A DNA stretch of 64,000 nucleotides, taken from positions 483,579 through 547,578 of the forward strand of contig JBCBEC010000001.1 in the NCBI GenBank assembly GCA_038528965.1, written 5' to 3'. The notes under the pieces are model-generated. The model was given only the letters and a program-made list of their open reading frames with translations, made no database searches and had not been told where the DNA came from. Origin of the DNA: Lewinella sp038528965 (lineage in GTDB: Bacteria; Bacteroidota; Bacteroidia; Chitinophagales; Saprospiraceae). The translations under genes were made by a program, and so were the position numbers. Shown piece after piece: positions 44,620 through 53,083 of this stretch. Every line of letters begins with the position of its first letter. Position 1 is the first letter of the stretch.

Positions 44620-45159
44620 TTACAACGCTAACTCTTCTTTGTGTTCTTGTAATACTGGAATGATAAAATTGATCAGCTCTCGGAGCTCCCAACCGATTAG
44701 ATCAGCCCCCTTACGCACCTCCTCCCGATCTACAGAGGCGGCAAAAGTCTTGGTTTTGAGTTTCTTCAGGACGGATTTGGCGGTCATGCCCTCTATCTTA
44801 GTAGGTCGAACCAGGGCGGCAGCGTAGATAAAGCCAGTCAGTTCATCCGCCGCTACAATGCATTTATCCATCATAGATTCACGTGGTACATCCCATTTGG
44901 TATAGTGTCCCTTGATGGCGTGGGCTAAAGCGGTCTCACCCAACTCCTCTAGTTTTTGGACCGTAATATCAGGGTGTTGCTCTGGGTACATTTCGTAATC
45001 GGCGTCGTGGATTAAGCCACATACACCAAATTGTTCCTCGTCTTCTCCAAAGTGGCGCGCCAGGGCCCGCATTACAATTTCAACGGTACGAGCGTGCCGC
45101 AGTAGAGAGGTGGATTTAGTCATTTCAGCCAAGAATTCGTAAGCTTTTTCTCTGGTCAT
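44620..45159 (-). CDS. HD-domain phosphohydrolase-like protein
   Basis: A 179-residue HD-superfamily protein. Metal-binding His and the HD pair lie in LLRHARTVEIVM and GLIHDADYEMYP, with HAIKGHY and a late Asp in IVAADELTGFIYA. This matches small HD proteins annotated as hydrolases. ATG 45159 (MTREKAYEFLAEM) is preferred over 45204 by family N-terminus. Substrate unknown. Confidence 0.85.
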   Translation of the reverse strand: MTREKAYEFLAEMTKSTSLLRHARTVEIVMRALARHFGEDEEQFGVCGLIHDADYEMYPEQHPDITVQKLEELGETALAHAIKGHYTKWDVPRESMMDKCIVAADELTGFIYAAALVRPTKIEGMTAKSVLKKLKTKTFAASVDREEVRKGADLIGWELRELINFIIPVLQEHKEELAL

Positions 45160-45349
45160 CCGTATATTGGTTTTAATGACTAAGAATTTAAGAAAGCGAG
45201 GCACTCTAGATTGAGATAAGGAACGATCAACTTGCTAGGTAGAAGCCCTAAAAAAAGATACGAAGAATTAGTAGCATAGGATAGGGGCAGTGCTGAAAAG
45301 CGCAATAAAATTAATGATGGGGTGTATTTTTCCGTAAATAATTTTCTCT

Positions 45350-47014
45350 ATGTGTAATTATCAATATGAGCATCCATTACCATCTTCCTACCAAGGAGAG
45401 AAGTGTTGCCCCATTCCAGCTCTGTTCGAGTTGTTGCCGCAAGAAGGAGGCCAAACGCAAACCCTCCCGATTGATAGTAATGGGTGCTGTCTGTTTCACA
45501 GTACTAATGAGCAGTTTAGAGCGGGATATAATACTGTGAAACAGTTCAAGTTACTGTTACGGGCAGTAATGATATTTGATCAAAAGCAGGAAGAACAGGG
45601 TGTGGATGTAAATTTGTCAGAGTTAAAGGTTGGAAATCCAGTAGATTCTGAAGAAGAGTCCTTGAGCAGGACCAATGGTGAGTCAGAGTTCGAGATCGAA
45701 GCTTTCCAGATTCTCCATCTTGATCTGTATTTTGATCATTCCATTTTTTATGCTGAGCTCGCATTTTACTATTGTGCGTTTTCGATGGTTAGTTTCGCTA
45801 ATGTCTCTTTTCAGGATAAGATTAGTTTTTTGGATACCACCTTTGAGCAATGCAATTTTCATCGTGGTAGCTTTCACGGATACACCACTTTCGAACAGGT
45901 CGTTTTTCGTCAATTTGCCGATTTTTCCTATGGTAATTTCTTTTCAGGGCTGAGTGTTTCGGAGGTTACCTTTCTGCAAGAGGTAATCTTTGCCTACAGT
46001 GTATTTAAAAAGATTGAAGGGAGAGCCGCCCTGACAAAGTTTCAAGCTAGATTTGATCGCTTCACTGATTTTAGTGAGTGCATTTTTGAGACATTCGTGA
46101 TAATTGACTACAGTATATTTGAGGGGGAGGTGAACTTTACGAATGCCGTATTTAAATCCAGATTTTTTGTACAGAAGTCGGCTATTCGAGCCAATTTCTT
46201 TATCAAAAAAGACAATCAAGAAGAACCAATATTTCAAGATCTAGTTGATTTCGATATTGACCCAGAAGAGGTTACTGGCAAGATTATTTTTGAAAATGTC
46301 GACTTCTACAAGATTAAGGAGCAACATAGGCACCTGTTATTGGAGATGGCTAAAGACAATAAGGTGGAGATTGGCCCGGGCTGTATTAAATATCGACTTC
46401 AAACGCCAAACAAGAAGATCGATTTAGCGCAAGACAAGCAAGCAATAATTATAGAGTTTACTCAGTCTTTTGTCAATTACTTTCTGCGGTCTAGTGGCTT
46501 GAATTTAGGGTTGGAGGTAAAAGAACGTACTAAAGACTATATCATCTATTTTTTATTCTCTGATGAAAATATATCAAAGGAAGAGTTTTTGCAACGGTTG
46601 GTGAAACAGGAACACAATTTTCTACAACTTCTCTTTCCATTCGATTTATCTAGGAGCAACAGGGCTGTGCGCAAGGTTGACAATGTGCTTAATAAGATTG
46701 ATGGTTTTGCGGCTTTGCTCAGCACTTGCATAAGAATTGGGGTTCGAATTTCAATTGGTGAGTGGAGTAAACGGGATACCGCCCAGTTGACACACGCTAT
46801 CTCTTTCAAGGATTACCAAAGTTTTGACAGTAATTCACTACACGAATTCATAGCTAGTCGTTTTGACCAAGAAAGGATTGTCAATAATTATTTTATTAAC
46901 GAACATATTGGTCTAAAATTTGAGCAGCCGAAGTTTATTGGTGGCCAGCATCAGTTTGGTGATGAAATCCATAACCATCCCGAGCGAATAGATATTGATG
47001 AGACTGAAGATTAG
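45350..47014 (+). CDS. pentapeptide-repeat protein with C-terminal FIGGQHQFG motif
   Basis: A 554-residue protein. The N-terminus has paired cysteines and NGCCLFHS, as in pentapeptide-repeat proteins. Residues about 125-290 form an F-centred pentapeptide-like right-handed helix (SFANVSFQDKISFLDTTFEQ and similar). A second, mostly alpha/beta domain of about 300-480 (EIGPGCIKYRLQTP, LNLGLEVKERTK, FLFSDENI) is not named by me. The tail ends in FIGGQHQFG at 529-537, nearly the same as the N-terminus of the convergent TIR gene 4 bp away. Cytosolic; no TM. Probably a scaffold or sensor of a conflict system (inference). Confidence 0.8.
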   Translation: MCNYQYEHPLPSSYQGEKCCPIPALFELLPQEGGQTQTLPIDSNGCCLFHSTNEQFRAGYNTVKQFKLLLRAVMIFDQKQEEQGVDVNLSELKVGNPVDSEEESLSRTNGESEFEIEAFQILHLDLYFDHSIFYAELAFYYCAFSMVSFANVSFQDKISFLDTTFEQCNFHRGSFHGYTTFEQVVFRQFADFSYGNFFSGLSVSEVTFLQEVIFAYSVFKKIEGRAALTKFQARFDRFTDFSECIFETFVIIDYSIFEGEVNFTNAVFKSRFFVQKSAIRANFFIKKDNQEEPIFQDLVDFDIDPEEVTGKIIFENVDFYKIKEQHRHLLLEMAKDNKVEIGPGCIKYRLQTPNKKIDLAQDKQAIIIEFTQSFVNYFLRSSGLNLGLEVKERTKDYIIYFLFSDENISKEEFLQRLVKQEHNFLQLLFPFDLSRSNRAVRKVDNVLNKIDGFAALLSTCIRIGVRISIGEWSKRDTAQLTHAISFKDYQSFDSNSLHEFIASRFDQERIVNNYFINEHIGLKFEQPKFIGGQHQFGDEIHNHPERIDIDETED

Positions 47015-47018
47015 TGCG

Positions 47019-47747
47019 TTATCGGATTTTTTTTTGATGTTTTCGAAGCTGTTGGACAAATTCCTTTACGATGGCCTCTACACCTTGCTTAGTATTACAC
47101 GCATATAAATCACTCAGCATAGGGTAGTGATCTAAAATATAGCCGTGTGATATACCGTGGTAAATGGGGAAGAGTAGTAGTTTTCGATATATGTTTTGAT
47201 TATAGAGTGCTGTTAGCTCTTGTATAGGAAAATGGCGTTCATCTGAAAAAGTACTTTCACTCAATACTACAATGCCACTACTGCTATTTTGAATGACTTT
47301 TGTGATTATCCCTAGAATGCTCTGACCGTATTTCAAGTGTTCTCTTGAGAACCATACATTTAGACCATTCTTGGTGAGTTCAGAATAGACTTTTTCTGCT
47401 ATTTCTACATCCTCTTCGGCAAATGATAGGAAAGCATCAAATCTAATACTTTCCCCCTGCTTATCACGAAACAATGTGCTATACAGCTGTTCTGGTAAAC
47501 TACCGTCTGACTGTTGCGCTACGATATTGAAAATACGAGTTATTGCATCGAATTTGTCTACCGCTCTAGCATCCTCCTGATTGATTATAGCTATTTGCTG
47601 CTCTAGTTGAATGAGTTCGTTACTTGAAAGATTCTCCTTGGGGATCTTGCTCCAAAGATTTGCGGTGCGAAGACTAAAATTGAAGTTGTTGATATTCGTA
47701 CCGAATTGATGTTGGCCCCCAAAAAAATTTGCGTTTTCGATTTTCAA
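47019..47747 (-). CDS. TIR-domain protein with N-terminal FFGGQHQFG motif
   Basis: A 242-residue protein. Residues 8-16 read FFGGQHQFG, followed by an Asn-rich NINNFNF; a helical linker spans about 25-95; the TIR domain covers about 100-240. TIR marks are FDAFLSFAEEDVEIA (box 1), LNVWFSREHLKYGQSI (box 2) and IQELTALYN with the likely catalytic Glu, so NAD hydrolase activity is possible. It converges with the pentapeptide gene (4-bp gap) and lies 62 bp after the gene at 47810-48610 on its own strand. Likely an effector; unproven. Confidence 0.85.
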   Translation of the reverse strand: MKIENANFFGGQHQFGTNINNFNFSLRTANLWSKIPKENLSSNELIQLEQQIAIINQEDARAVDKFDAITRIFNIVAQQSDGSLPEQLYSTLFRDKQGESIRFDAFLSFAEEDVEIAEKVYSELTKNGLNVWFSREHLKYGQSILGIITKVIQNSSSGIVVLSESTFSDERHFPIQELTALYNQNIYRKLLLFPIYHGISHGYILDHYPMLSDLYACNTKQGVEAIVKEFVQQLRKHQKKIR

Positions 47748-47809
47748 TGGAATACGAATTTTGAATTGACAAAATAATTGATTGCAGTAGTCCAGATTAA
47801 CTTTTGGGT

Positions 47810-48610
47810 TTATTGGACAAGGTCGTCTGCGTCGAAAGTACTGGCCGAGTCAATTTTAATATAACTCTTTTCAAAATCGCTGAAGTATTGTGCAATTTCA
47901 GGTGTAATTAGATGGCTTATGGTGTCAGACTTGTTGATATTAATCCTAAGGTTTTTCATCTCCGTATAGTCTTCTGCGCTGCGCACCAGCAGTTCCTTTC
48001 CAGCTATAGGGATGCCACTTGAGGAGATGCCGGAGAAGACACCACTTAAAACACTTGGCTGTTTAGCAACCCCCAACCTGAAGGCTAGATGAATGATCTT
48101 AATGCCATCTTTTGAAGTTAGGAAGCAACTGAAGCTGCCTGCTGTCCACCTTATTTTACCTCGGTAGGTCCGGTGCGGACCACTCAGCTCGAGAAAAGTA
48201 GCGCTATTGCGTATCTCTATCTTAACCGGGGAAACCAGCACTCGCTCCTTTCCTGAGTTGCAACGAACAATACTATACCAATTGCCTTCGATGGCATGCG
48301 CCTCCGAGGGGACCAAGGGCTGCTGGGTACTGCGAAACTCATTCACGCCATGAAAACCCAAATAAGCAGCTAAGGAGTCTAGCATTGCTTGCTCTAGATT
48401 GATTGTTTTAGCCTGCTGATCTCGAGCGCGTTGCACACGCAGAAAAACGGTGTCGTACAAGTAGCGACTTCCAATTGATTTATAGTTGCTGGGAATACTG
48501 TCATTGATGACTTCGGCCGTTTCTAACAACCCAATTCTGTCTGGTGTTTGGCCCGCTTTTTTAACACTCTTGTGAAGAAGCAGTTCTACAATATCGACGG
48601 CAATATTCAT
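47810..48610 (-). CDS. hypothetical two-domain protein upstream of the TIR gene
   Basis: A 266-residue soluble protein. Residues 1-90 are helical, with a pattern (LLETAEVINDSIP, IGSRYLYDTVFLRV, MLDSLAAYLGFHGVNEF) seen in Bacteroidota proteins of unknown role and suggestive of an adaptor or DNA-binding helical bundle. Residues about 105-215 are beta-rich (IEGNWYSIVRC, VSPVKIEIRNS, GKIRWTAGSFSCF), lipocalin-like in feel. No motif fixes a function. It is probably co-transcribed with the TIR gene. Confidence 0.75.
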   Translation of the reverse strand: MNIAVDIVELLLHKSVKKAGQTPDRIGLLETAEVINDSIPSNYKSIGSRYLYDTVFLRVQRARDQQAKTINLEQAMLDSLAAYLGFHGVNEFRSTQQPLVPSEAHAIEGNWYSIVRCNSGKERVLVSPVKIEIRNSATFLELSGPHRTYRGKIRWTAGSFSCFLTSKDGIKIIHLAFRLGVAKQPSVLSGVFSGISSSGIPIAGKELLVRSAEDYTEMKNLRININKSDTISHLITPEIAQYFSDFEKSYIKIDSASTFDADDLVQ

Positions 48611-48798
48611 TTACATCTTAGTTCTGGAACACTTGGATAAACACTGGAAAAGCTTGGTAGCTTCCAGCCTTTGGTCACAATAAATTTGTTGCTGTAATTC
48701 CTTCCAAGTATAGGTCAAAAACTGGAATAGCTGCGCAGCAAAACCAATCAACTGTCTTCGATTGGGAGGGAATCTTTTAACCTTATAACAGCGTTATC

Positions 48799-49146
48799 AT
48801 GAGATTTCTGATTTTTTGTGCAGCAACCTTTTTCGCAGTAGCAGCCACCGCTCTACCGCCAACACCAACCACCACCACTAGTGCTTACGCCGAGTTGGAG
48901 GTGCCACAGATTACCATCGTTATGGAAGATGCCATCATGATGTTGGTGGCAACTGATGGAACGGTCGGTAAAATCACCGAAATAACCGTTGCACCATTCA
49001 ACGGGCAGGTGGAATTCCAACTCAATGGATGTGGAGATGCCAGTTGTCGAGTCAACTTGAGTTCACTGAGTAGTGGTACCTACTACGTTCAGGTGAAGAC
49101 TAGCTCTGGCCAGACGTTTTTTGGAAGTGTCACTGTTGGTATTTAA
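48799..49146 (+). CDS. small secreted beta-sandwich protein
   Basis: A 115-residue protein with a signal peptide (LIFCAATFFAVAATA), a short Pro/Thr spacer, then one beta domain ending SLSSGTYYVQVKTSSGQTFFGSVTV. This resembles T9SS type A C-terminal domains and DUF3244 small proteins, but here it is the whole mature protein. Two cysteines (GCGDASC) could pair. Followed by a strong terminator. Confidence 0.78.
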   Translation: MRFLIFCAATFFAVAATALPPTPTTTTSAYAELEVPQITIVMEDAIMMLVATDGTVGKITEITVAPFNGQVEFQLNGCGDASCRVNLSSLSSGTYYVQVKTSSGQTFFGSVTVGI

Positions 49147-49180
49147 TTTTTGTTAGTTAATATTCGCAGTAACGAATGTG

Positions 49181-49212
49181 GAGTAGTCCCAGCTTGGGGC
49201 TACTCTTTTTTT
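49181..49212 (+). terminator. intrinsic terminator of the small secreted protein gene
   Basis: GAGTAGTCCC / GGGGCTACTC (one G-T) then seven T's. It overlaps the 3' end of the convergent gene at 49200. Confidence 0.9.
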
Positions 49213-50615
49213 ATGAACTTTTGGTACCACAGATAATCCGGAATTAGTAAACGGTTCTGCAAGTCCACTTCGTCAATTGTTTTCCTGTTGATAAGTCTTT
49301 CCACGATCCGAAGAAAATGGAGCGGTTTCGGTTTTCGTGCTTCGGGTAGTTGTTTATGTTCAATATAGGCTTTTATGTTTCTGATTTTATTGACCGCTGC
49401 TTCGTATTCTTCCCCTAGGTAGAACAACTTAAGGAGTAGCTTATCGCAAGACAGTTTGTAGTAAAGATCTTTACGATAGCCGTTAGAATCCATAAATTCC
49501 TTTGCGTAGATGTGAGCACGATCTAAGTCTCCGTTATGTAGTTCAATCGTGGCCATATTCAAGCTGATGAATGCTTTTCGATCAAAGGTTTTATCTGCAG
49601 CGAGGTTGTCTTTGTACTGATCAAGTTTTTCCTTTGCCCATTCTAGCCGGTCGGTAATTATGGCCGCCAGAATTGAGTTTTGTAGTCTACCCACTCCGAG
49701 GTTGCCGTTTTCAAGTAGCCATCCTTTTTTTTCTAGCAATGCAAAGAAGTGAAGATATTTCCTCGCAAACTCTATGTCACCTTGATTAAGTTGACGAATA
49801 CAAAAGTTAATTAGATAAACGTAGAATTCTCTGACTGCATTCGTCTTCAACTTATTCTGGTTTTTGACTAAATAGGCCTCTATTTCACGGTAGTATTGCA
49901 CCTGCTGCTGGGTGATCATTTCGAATAACGAAACGTAAATCAAAATATGTTCAGAGGTGGTCTGAGTCGTCAGATAAGCAAGCTCCTTCCTGAATTCAGG
50001 AATTCTATTCTCTCCTCCAATAATTTGAATTCGGTTGGCGATTTCACACATTAGCCGCAGCCGATGACCAATATAGAAATCACTCAGACTCTTCTCCATG
50101 CCGTCCAATGATTTATCCTGACGGCGTATATCTTTGTTGTTATGAAGGGCAATTTCGTGCATACAGAATAGGTAGATACTGTCTTCAAAATTGTCACTTT
50201 GTTCCAAGTTTCGAACACTACTTTGATGCAGTAAAGTAGCATTCTTTAGTATGCCCTGAGTGGTGTAGTGTCTACTCAAAACTAAGTTACGTAAGGCCGT
50301 ATGTTGATCTAGCTGTAGCATAGCTAAGTACCTTTCGACGGTTCTCAGTAGCCGGTTCTTTATTCTGTTGCGTTTCTTATTTTCTTTTTCAGATCCTTCA
50401 AGAACCGCCTCCCATATTTCATCCTCCTGTTTATGCATGAAGCTCTTACGCTCGGTCAAGAGCTCTTTGAGAATCTGTTGATCTCTCAGTGATAGCTGGT
50501 TTGAACGTATTAGCGCAAAATCTTGAATATCCCGCTGCTGACTTAAGTTAAGACTAAAAATCAGATGAAGTAATTTACTCTGGATTGGACTTTTGGATTT
50601 TTTTGGTGCTTTCAT
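49200..50615 (-). CDS. hypothetical helical-repeat protein
   Basis: A 471-residue protein, almost entirely alpha-helical, with TPR-like helix pairs in the second half (LEWAKEKLDQYKDNLAADK, TIELHNGDLDRAHIYAKEF). The N-terminus is basic with SKLLHLIFSLN. There is no signal peptide or TM. I do not recognise a family. It shares a 436-bp AT-rich divergent region with the GTPase cassette, so common regulation is possible. Confidence 0.75.
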   Translation of the reverse strand: MKAPKKSKSPIQSKLLHLIFSLNLSQQRDIQDFALIRSNQLSLRDQQILKELLTERKSFMHKQEDEIWEAVLEGSEKENKKRNRIKNRLLRTVERYLAMLQLDQHTALRNLVLSRHYTTQGILKNATLLHQSSVRNLEQSDNFEDSIYLFCMHEIALHNNKDIRRQDKSLDGMEKSLSDFYIGHRLRLMCEIANRIQIIGGENRIPEFRKELAYLTTQTTSEHILIYVSLFEMITQQQVQYYREIEAYLVKNQNKLKTNAVREFYVYLINFCIRQLNQGDIEFARKYLHFFALLEKKGWLLENGNLGVGRLQNSILAAIITDRLEWAKEKLDQYKDNLAADKTFDRKAFISLNMATIELHNGDLDRAHIYAKEFMDSNGYRKDLYYKLSCDKLLLKLFYLGEEYEAAVNKIRNIKAYIEHKQLPEARKPKPLHFLRIVERLINRKTIDEVDLQNRLLIPDYLWYQKFIKKE

Positions 50616-51051
50616 TTTTTTATTAAGGTGTTGATTATGAGGATTGTATGGTGTTTTTAGTTGCTTATTTGTCCTTTTTAATTACCATGAAAGTTATGGA
50701 TTCTGTTAGTTTTTCTGTGAAAATTGTTGCTGTGATTCCCAATACATTTGCCATAGGTTCTTATGCCACATTTGCGTGGAAAGAACTGTTATTGTTGATG
50801 TTATAATCAATTTCTTGAGTTGGTGGTAGTACTTGTTTAGGAACGCAAAGACTCTAAAGATATGGGGACAATATCGGGTCTTTGTAACTGGTTGGTCAAT
50901 TCAATCGGTTATTTTCTTGGGAGTGCTCCGCCATCTCAAATTTATGGAACAAGACGTCTAAGCTTTCTCAATACTATCAAATCAACTTGGTTTGTACAAA
51001 TGTAAATTTCGCCATTGTTAAAATTATTTTTTACTAAAACCCCAAATAACT
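50616..51051. other. AT-rich divergent intergenic region
   Basis: A 436-bp gap between two divergent accessory genes. A 39-codon frame (50687-50806) encodes a hydrophobic peptide but lacks support. A region near 50984-51012 (GGTTTG, TAAATTTC) faintly resembles a promoter. No hairpin or known RNA recognised. Confidence 0.4.
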
Positions 51052-52104
51052 ATGTTTTTACACAGAAATCCCACTCATGCTCCACCTAGCACATCGAATT
51101 ATTTGGGATTACTGGCTTATATCATATTAGTATTGATCAGTGTCTGGGCTAGTGGCGCTTCGCTAACTACCCATTTTAACCTGCCCTCCTTCCTGGGGTA
51201 CGGTATCGGAGCTGCTTTTGGCATTATTGCAGCTTTATTATTGGCATCTTTACTAAGGGCCTATGAAAATAAAAGTCTGGTTTGGCTGATTCTCAGCGGC
51301 GCAATTTTTTTGTTGGCTTGGGGTGCCAGTCTCCTCACCAATACTCACAGTTTTTACATGCTGGCCAATAAGGGGCAAATGCAAGAAGAAGAGTTGGTTG
51401 CAGCTGCTGATGCACTAGAATTGATAGATTCCAAAACGGAGTCTTGGTACACTACAGCAAAAGAAGATTATTCCCAGCAGGTGAATGATTTAATATCTCA
51501 ATTGGTTGCTCAAATCAAGAGTGAATTAAATCCGGGCGTTGGCCCCAAAGCCACGAGCTTGCTCGACGAGCTAAATGGATTACTACGCACGACGATTACT
51601 ACCTTCCAAGAACCTCCGCGAGGAAGCAGTTGGAGGGCATATATCCCCGTTGCTAATCAGTACGAGGCGGAAGCCCGCCGATTATTGGCCGAGCGGGAAG
51701 ATCGTATTGATGCCGAACAGAAGCGTGTTATGGAGCTAATTGGCCAAGGAGACATCACCAAAATTGTAGCTGAACTAAGAACGGCGCGAGATAATAAGGA
51801 TCGCTATGATGAGGATAGTTTGGAAAAGGTCATTGACCGTGGCTATGATCAAGTCGGTGTGCTTCGCGAGACCATCAACAATATCACCAATGTGGATATG
51901 TCAGAAGTCGATGGGTTGAATTTACCAAAAGTTCCCAACAGCAAGCGATTACAAAAGATAGACGAACTCCTGGCCTTTATAAATGAGCAAGGAGGTTGGG
52001 GCGCTACGGGCGCTTACTACGCAATCTTAATCGCCCTGATAGTTGATTTAGGGGCCTTCATTATCCTGTGGCGTTTCGTTTTAACCGCTAGGCCAGAATA
52101 TTGA
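51052..52104 (+). CDS. four-TM membrane protein with large non-membrane domain
   Basis: A 350-residue protein. Three hydrophobic segments lie near residues 17-37, 47-68 and 75-95; a helical, charged domain of about 225 residues follows (KESWYTTAKEDY-like, EAEARRLLAEREDRIDAEQKR, LEKVIDRGYDQVGVLRET); a fourth TM lies near 322-344. No family recognised. First gene of a plus-strand cassette with a GTPase-like gene 55 bp downstream; probably its membrane partner (inference). Confidence 0.78.
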   Translation: MFLHRNPTHAPPSTSNYLGLLAYIILVLISVWASGASLTTHFNLPSFLGYGIGAAFGIIAALLLASLLRAYENKSLVWLILSGAIFLLAWGASLLTNTHSFYMLANKGQMQEEELVAAADALELIDSKTESWYTTAKEDYSQQVNDLISQLVAQIKSELNPGVGPKATSLLDELNGLLRTTITTFQEPPRGSSWRAYIPVANQYEAEARRLLAEREDRIDAEQKRVMELIGQGDITKIVAELRTARDNKDRYDEDSLEKVIDRGYDQVGVLRETINNITNVDMSEVDGLNLPKVPNSKRLQKIDELLAFINEQGGWGATGAYYAILIALIVDLGAFIILWRFVLTARPEY

Positions 52105-52159
52105 GCTGAGTATGCTCTAGTTTTTCCATTTTTCATCCTTACCGCTAAAAGAATTATTA

Positions 52160-53053
52160 ATGTCAGAAGATAAAAAAAGTTACTTCAACCGAGATTCCGT
52201 AGTTAGTGATGACGGTAATTTCAGTGCTGAAGACACAGGCGAAAATATCATCAACACTGAAAATAGCTTACGTCCTTATGAATTGTCGATTCATCTACCA
52301 TCTAGTGATCCGATTGTAGTATTGTTTGGCCCACCCGAAGTAGGTAAGACAGTAGCGCTTTTGCGTCTTACTGCGTACCTACAGAAACACGGCTTTGCTT
52401 TCCCTATTTCAAATGCAACTCCGAACGAAGGGTCTTTTCAAGTCGCCAAGCAGAACTTTCAGGAGGTAATGAACAGATTGGACTCCGGCAAACCCCCTCG
52501 AACTCGAGAAATTGATTTTTTGCTCCTAGAAGCCCGACATCGGGGTAAGTTGAATTTTCATATCCTGGAGGCTTCTGGGGAGCACTTTTTTGATCGAACC
52601 GAGCCGCAAAAGCAAACGTATCCGCGCTACATGAGCCAAATATTCAAAGCGCCGACTAAAAAGGTCTACGTGATTTTCTTTGAAGAAAATATGTTTGGCT
52701 CATCGGACTTACGGAAATTCTATGCCAATCGTTTAAGCCATCTGATTAATGCTCATGTGGATATTAAGCGGGATAAAATTATTGTGCTTTACAACAAGAT
52801 CAACGATAATTTGCACCGTTTCCAAAGTGGAAAAACTGCGCTTGATGAAATCTACAAGGAGGTATTCCAGCACTCTGATTATATCCAGTTCAGTAATGCG
52901 ATAATGGCCAATGGCGGTAAGTTAAAGCATGTTCCACTGGTTCCCTTTTACAGTGGTGATTTCTACGAAGATGCGTGGTCGATGTCAGAAGATCATTATC
53001 CCCAAAAGCTCTATGATGCCATCAACCGGTCTTTAAGAAGGCGTTTCTTTTGA
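52160..53053 (+). CDS. P-loop GTPase-like protein
   Basis: A 297-residue protein with Walker A GPPEVGKT at residues 57-64 after an acidic, disordered N-terminus. The strand and switch region FHILEASGEHFF replaces the usual DxxG with E-A-S-G, and IIVLYNKIND stands where NKxD is expected, so specificity may be altered. The layout resembles TRAFAC-clade GTPases found in bacterial conflict systems. No TM. It sits between a 4-TM protein and an FGG-motif membrane protein in one operon. Confidence 0.78.
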   Translation: MSEDKKSYFNRDSVVSDDGNFSAEDTGENIINTENSLRPYELSIHLPSSDPIVVLFGPPEVGKTVALLRLTAYLQKHGFAFPISNATPNEGSFQVAKQNFQEVMNRLDSGKPPRTREIDFLLLEARHRGKLNFHILEASGEHFFDRTEPQKQTYPRYMSQIFKAPTKKVYVIFFEENMFGSSDLRKFYANRLSHLINAHVDIKRDKIIVLYNKINDNLHRFQSGKTALDEIYKEVFQHSDYIQFSNAIMANGGKLKHVPLVPFYSGDFYEDAWSMSEDHYPQKLYDAINRSLRRRFF

Positions 53054-53083
53054 TGATCGTTAACCTCCAATTTTCTTCTTATC

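Noticed and set aside
50687..50806. 39-codon hydrophobic frame
   Set aside because: No promoter, no conserved pattern, AT-rich background; chance likely.
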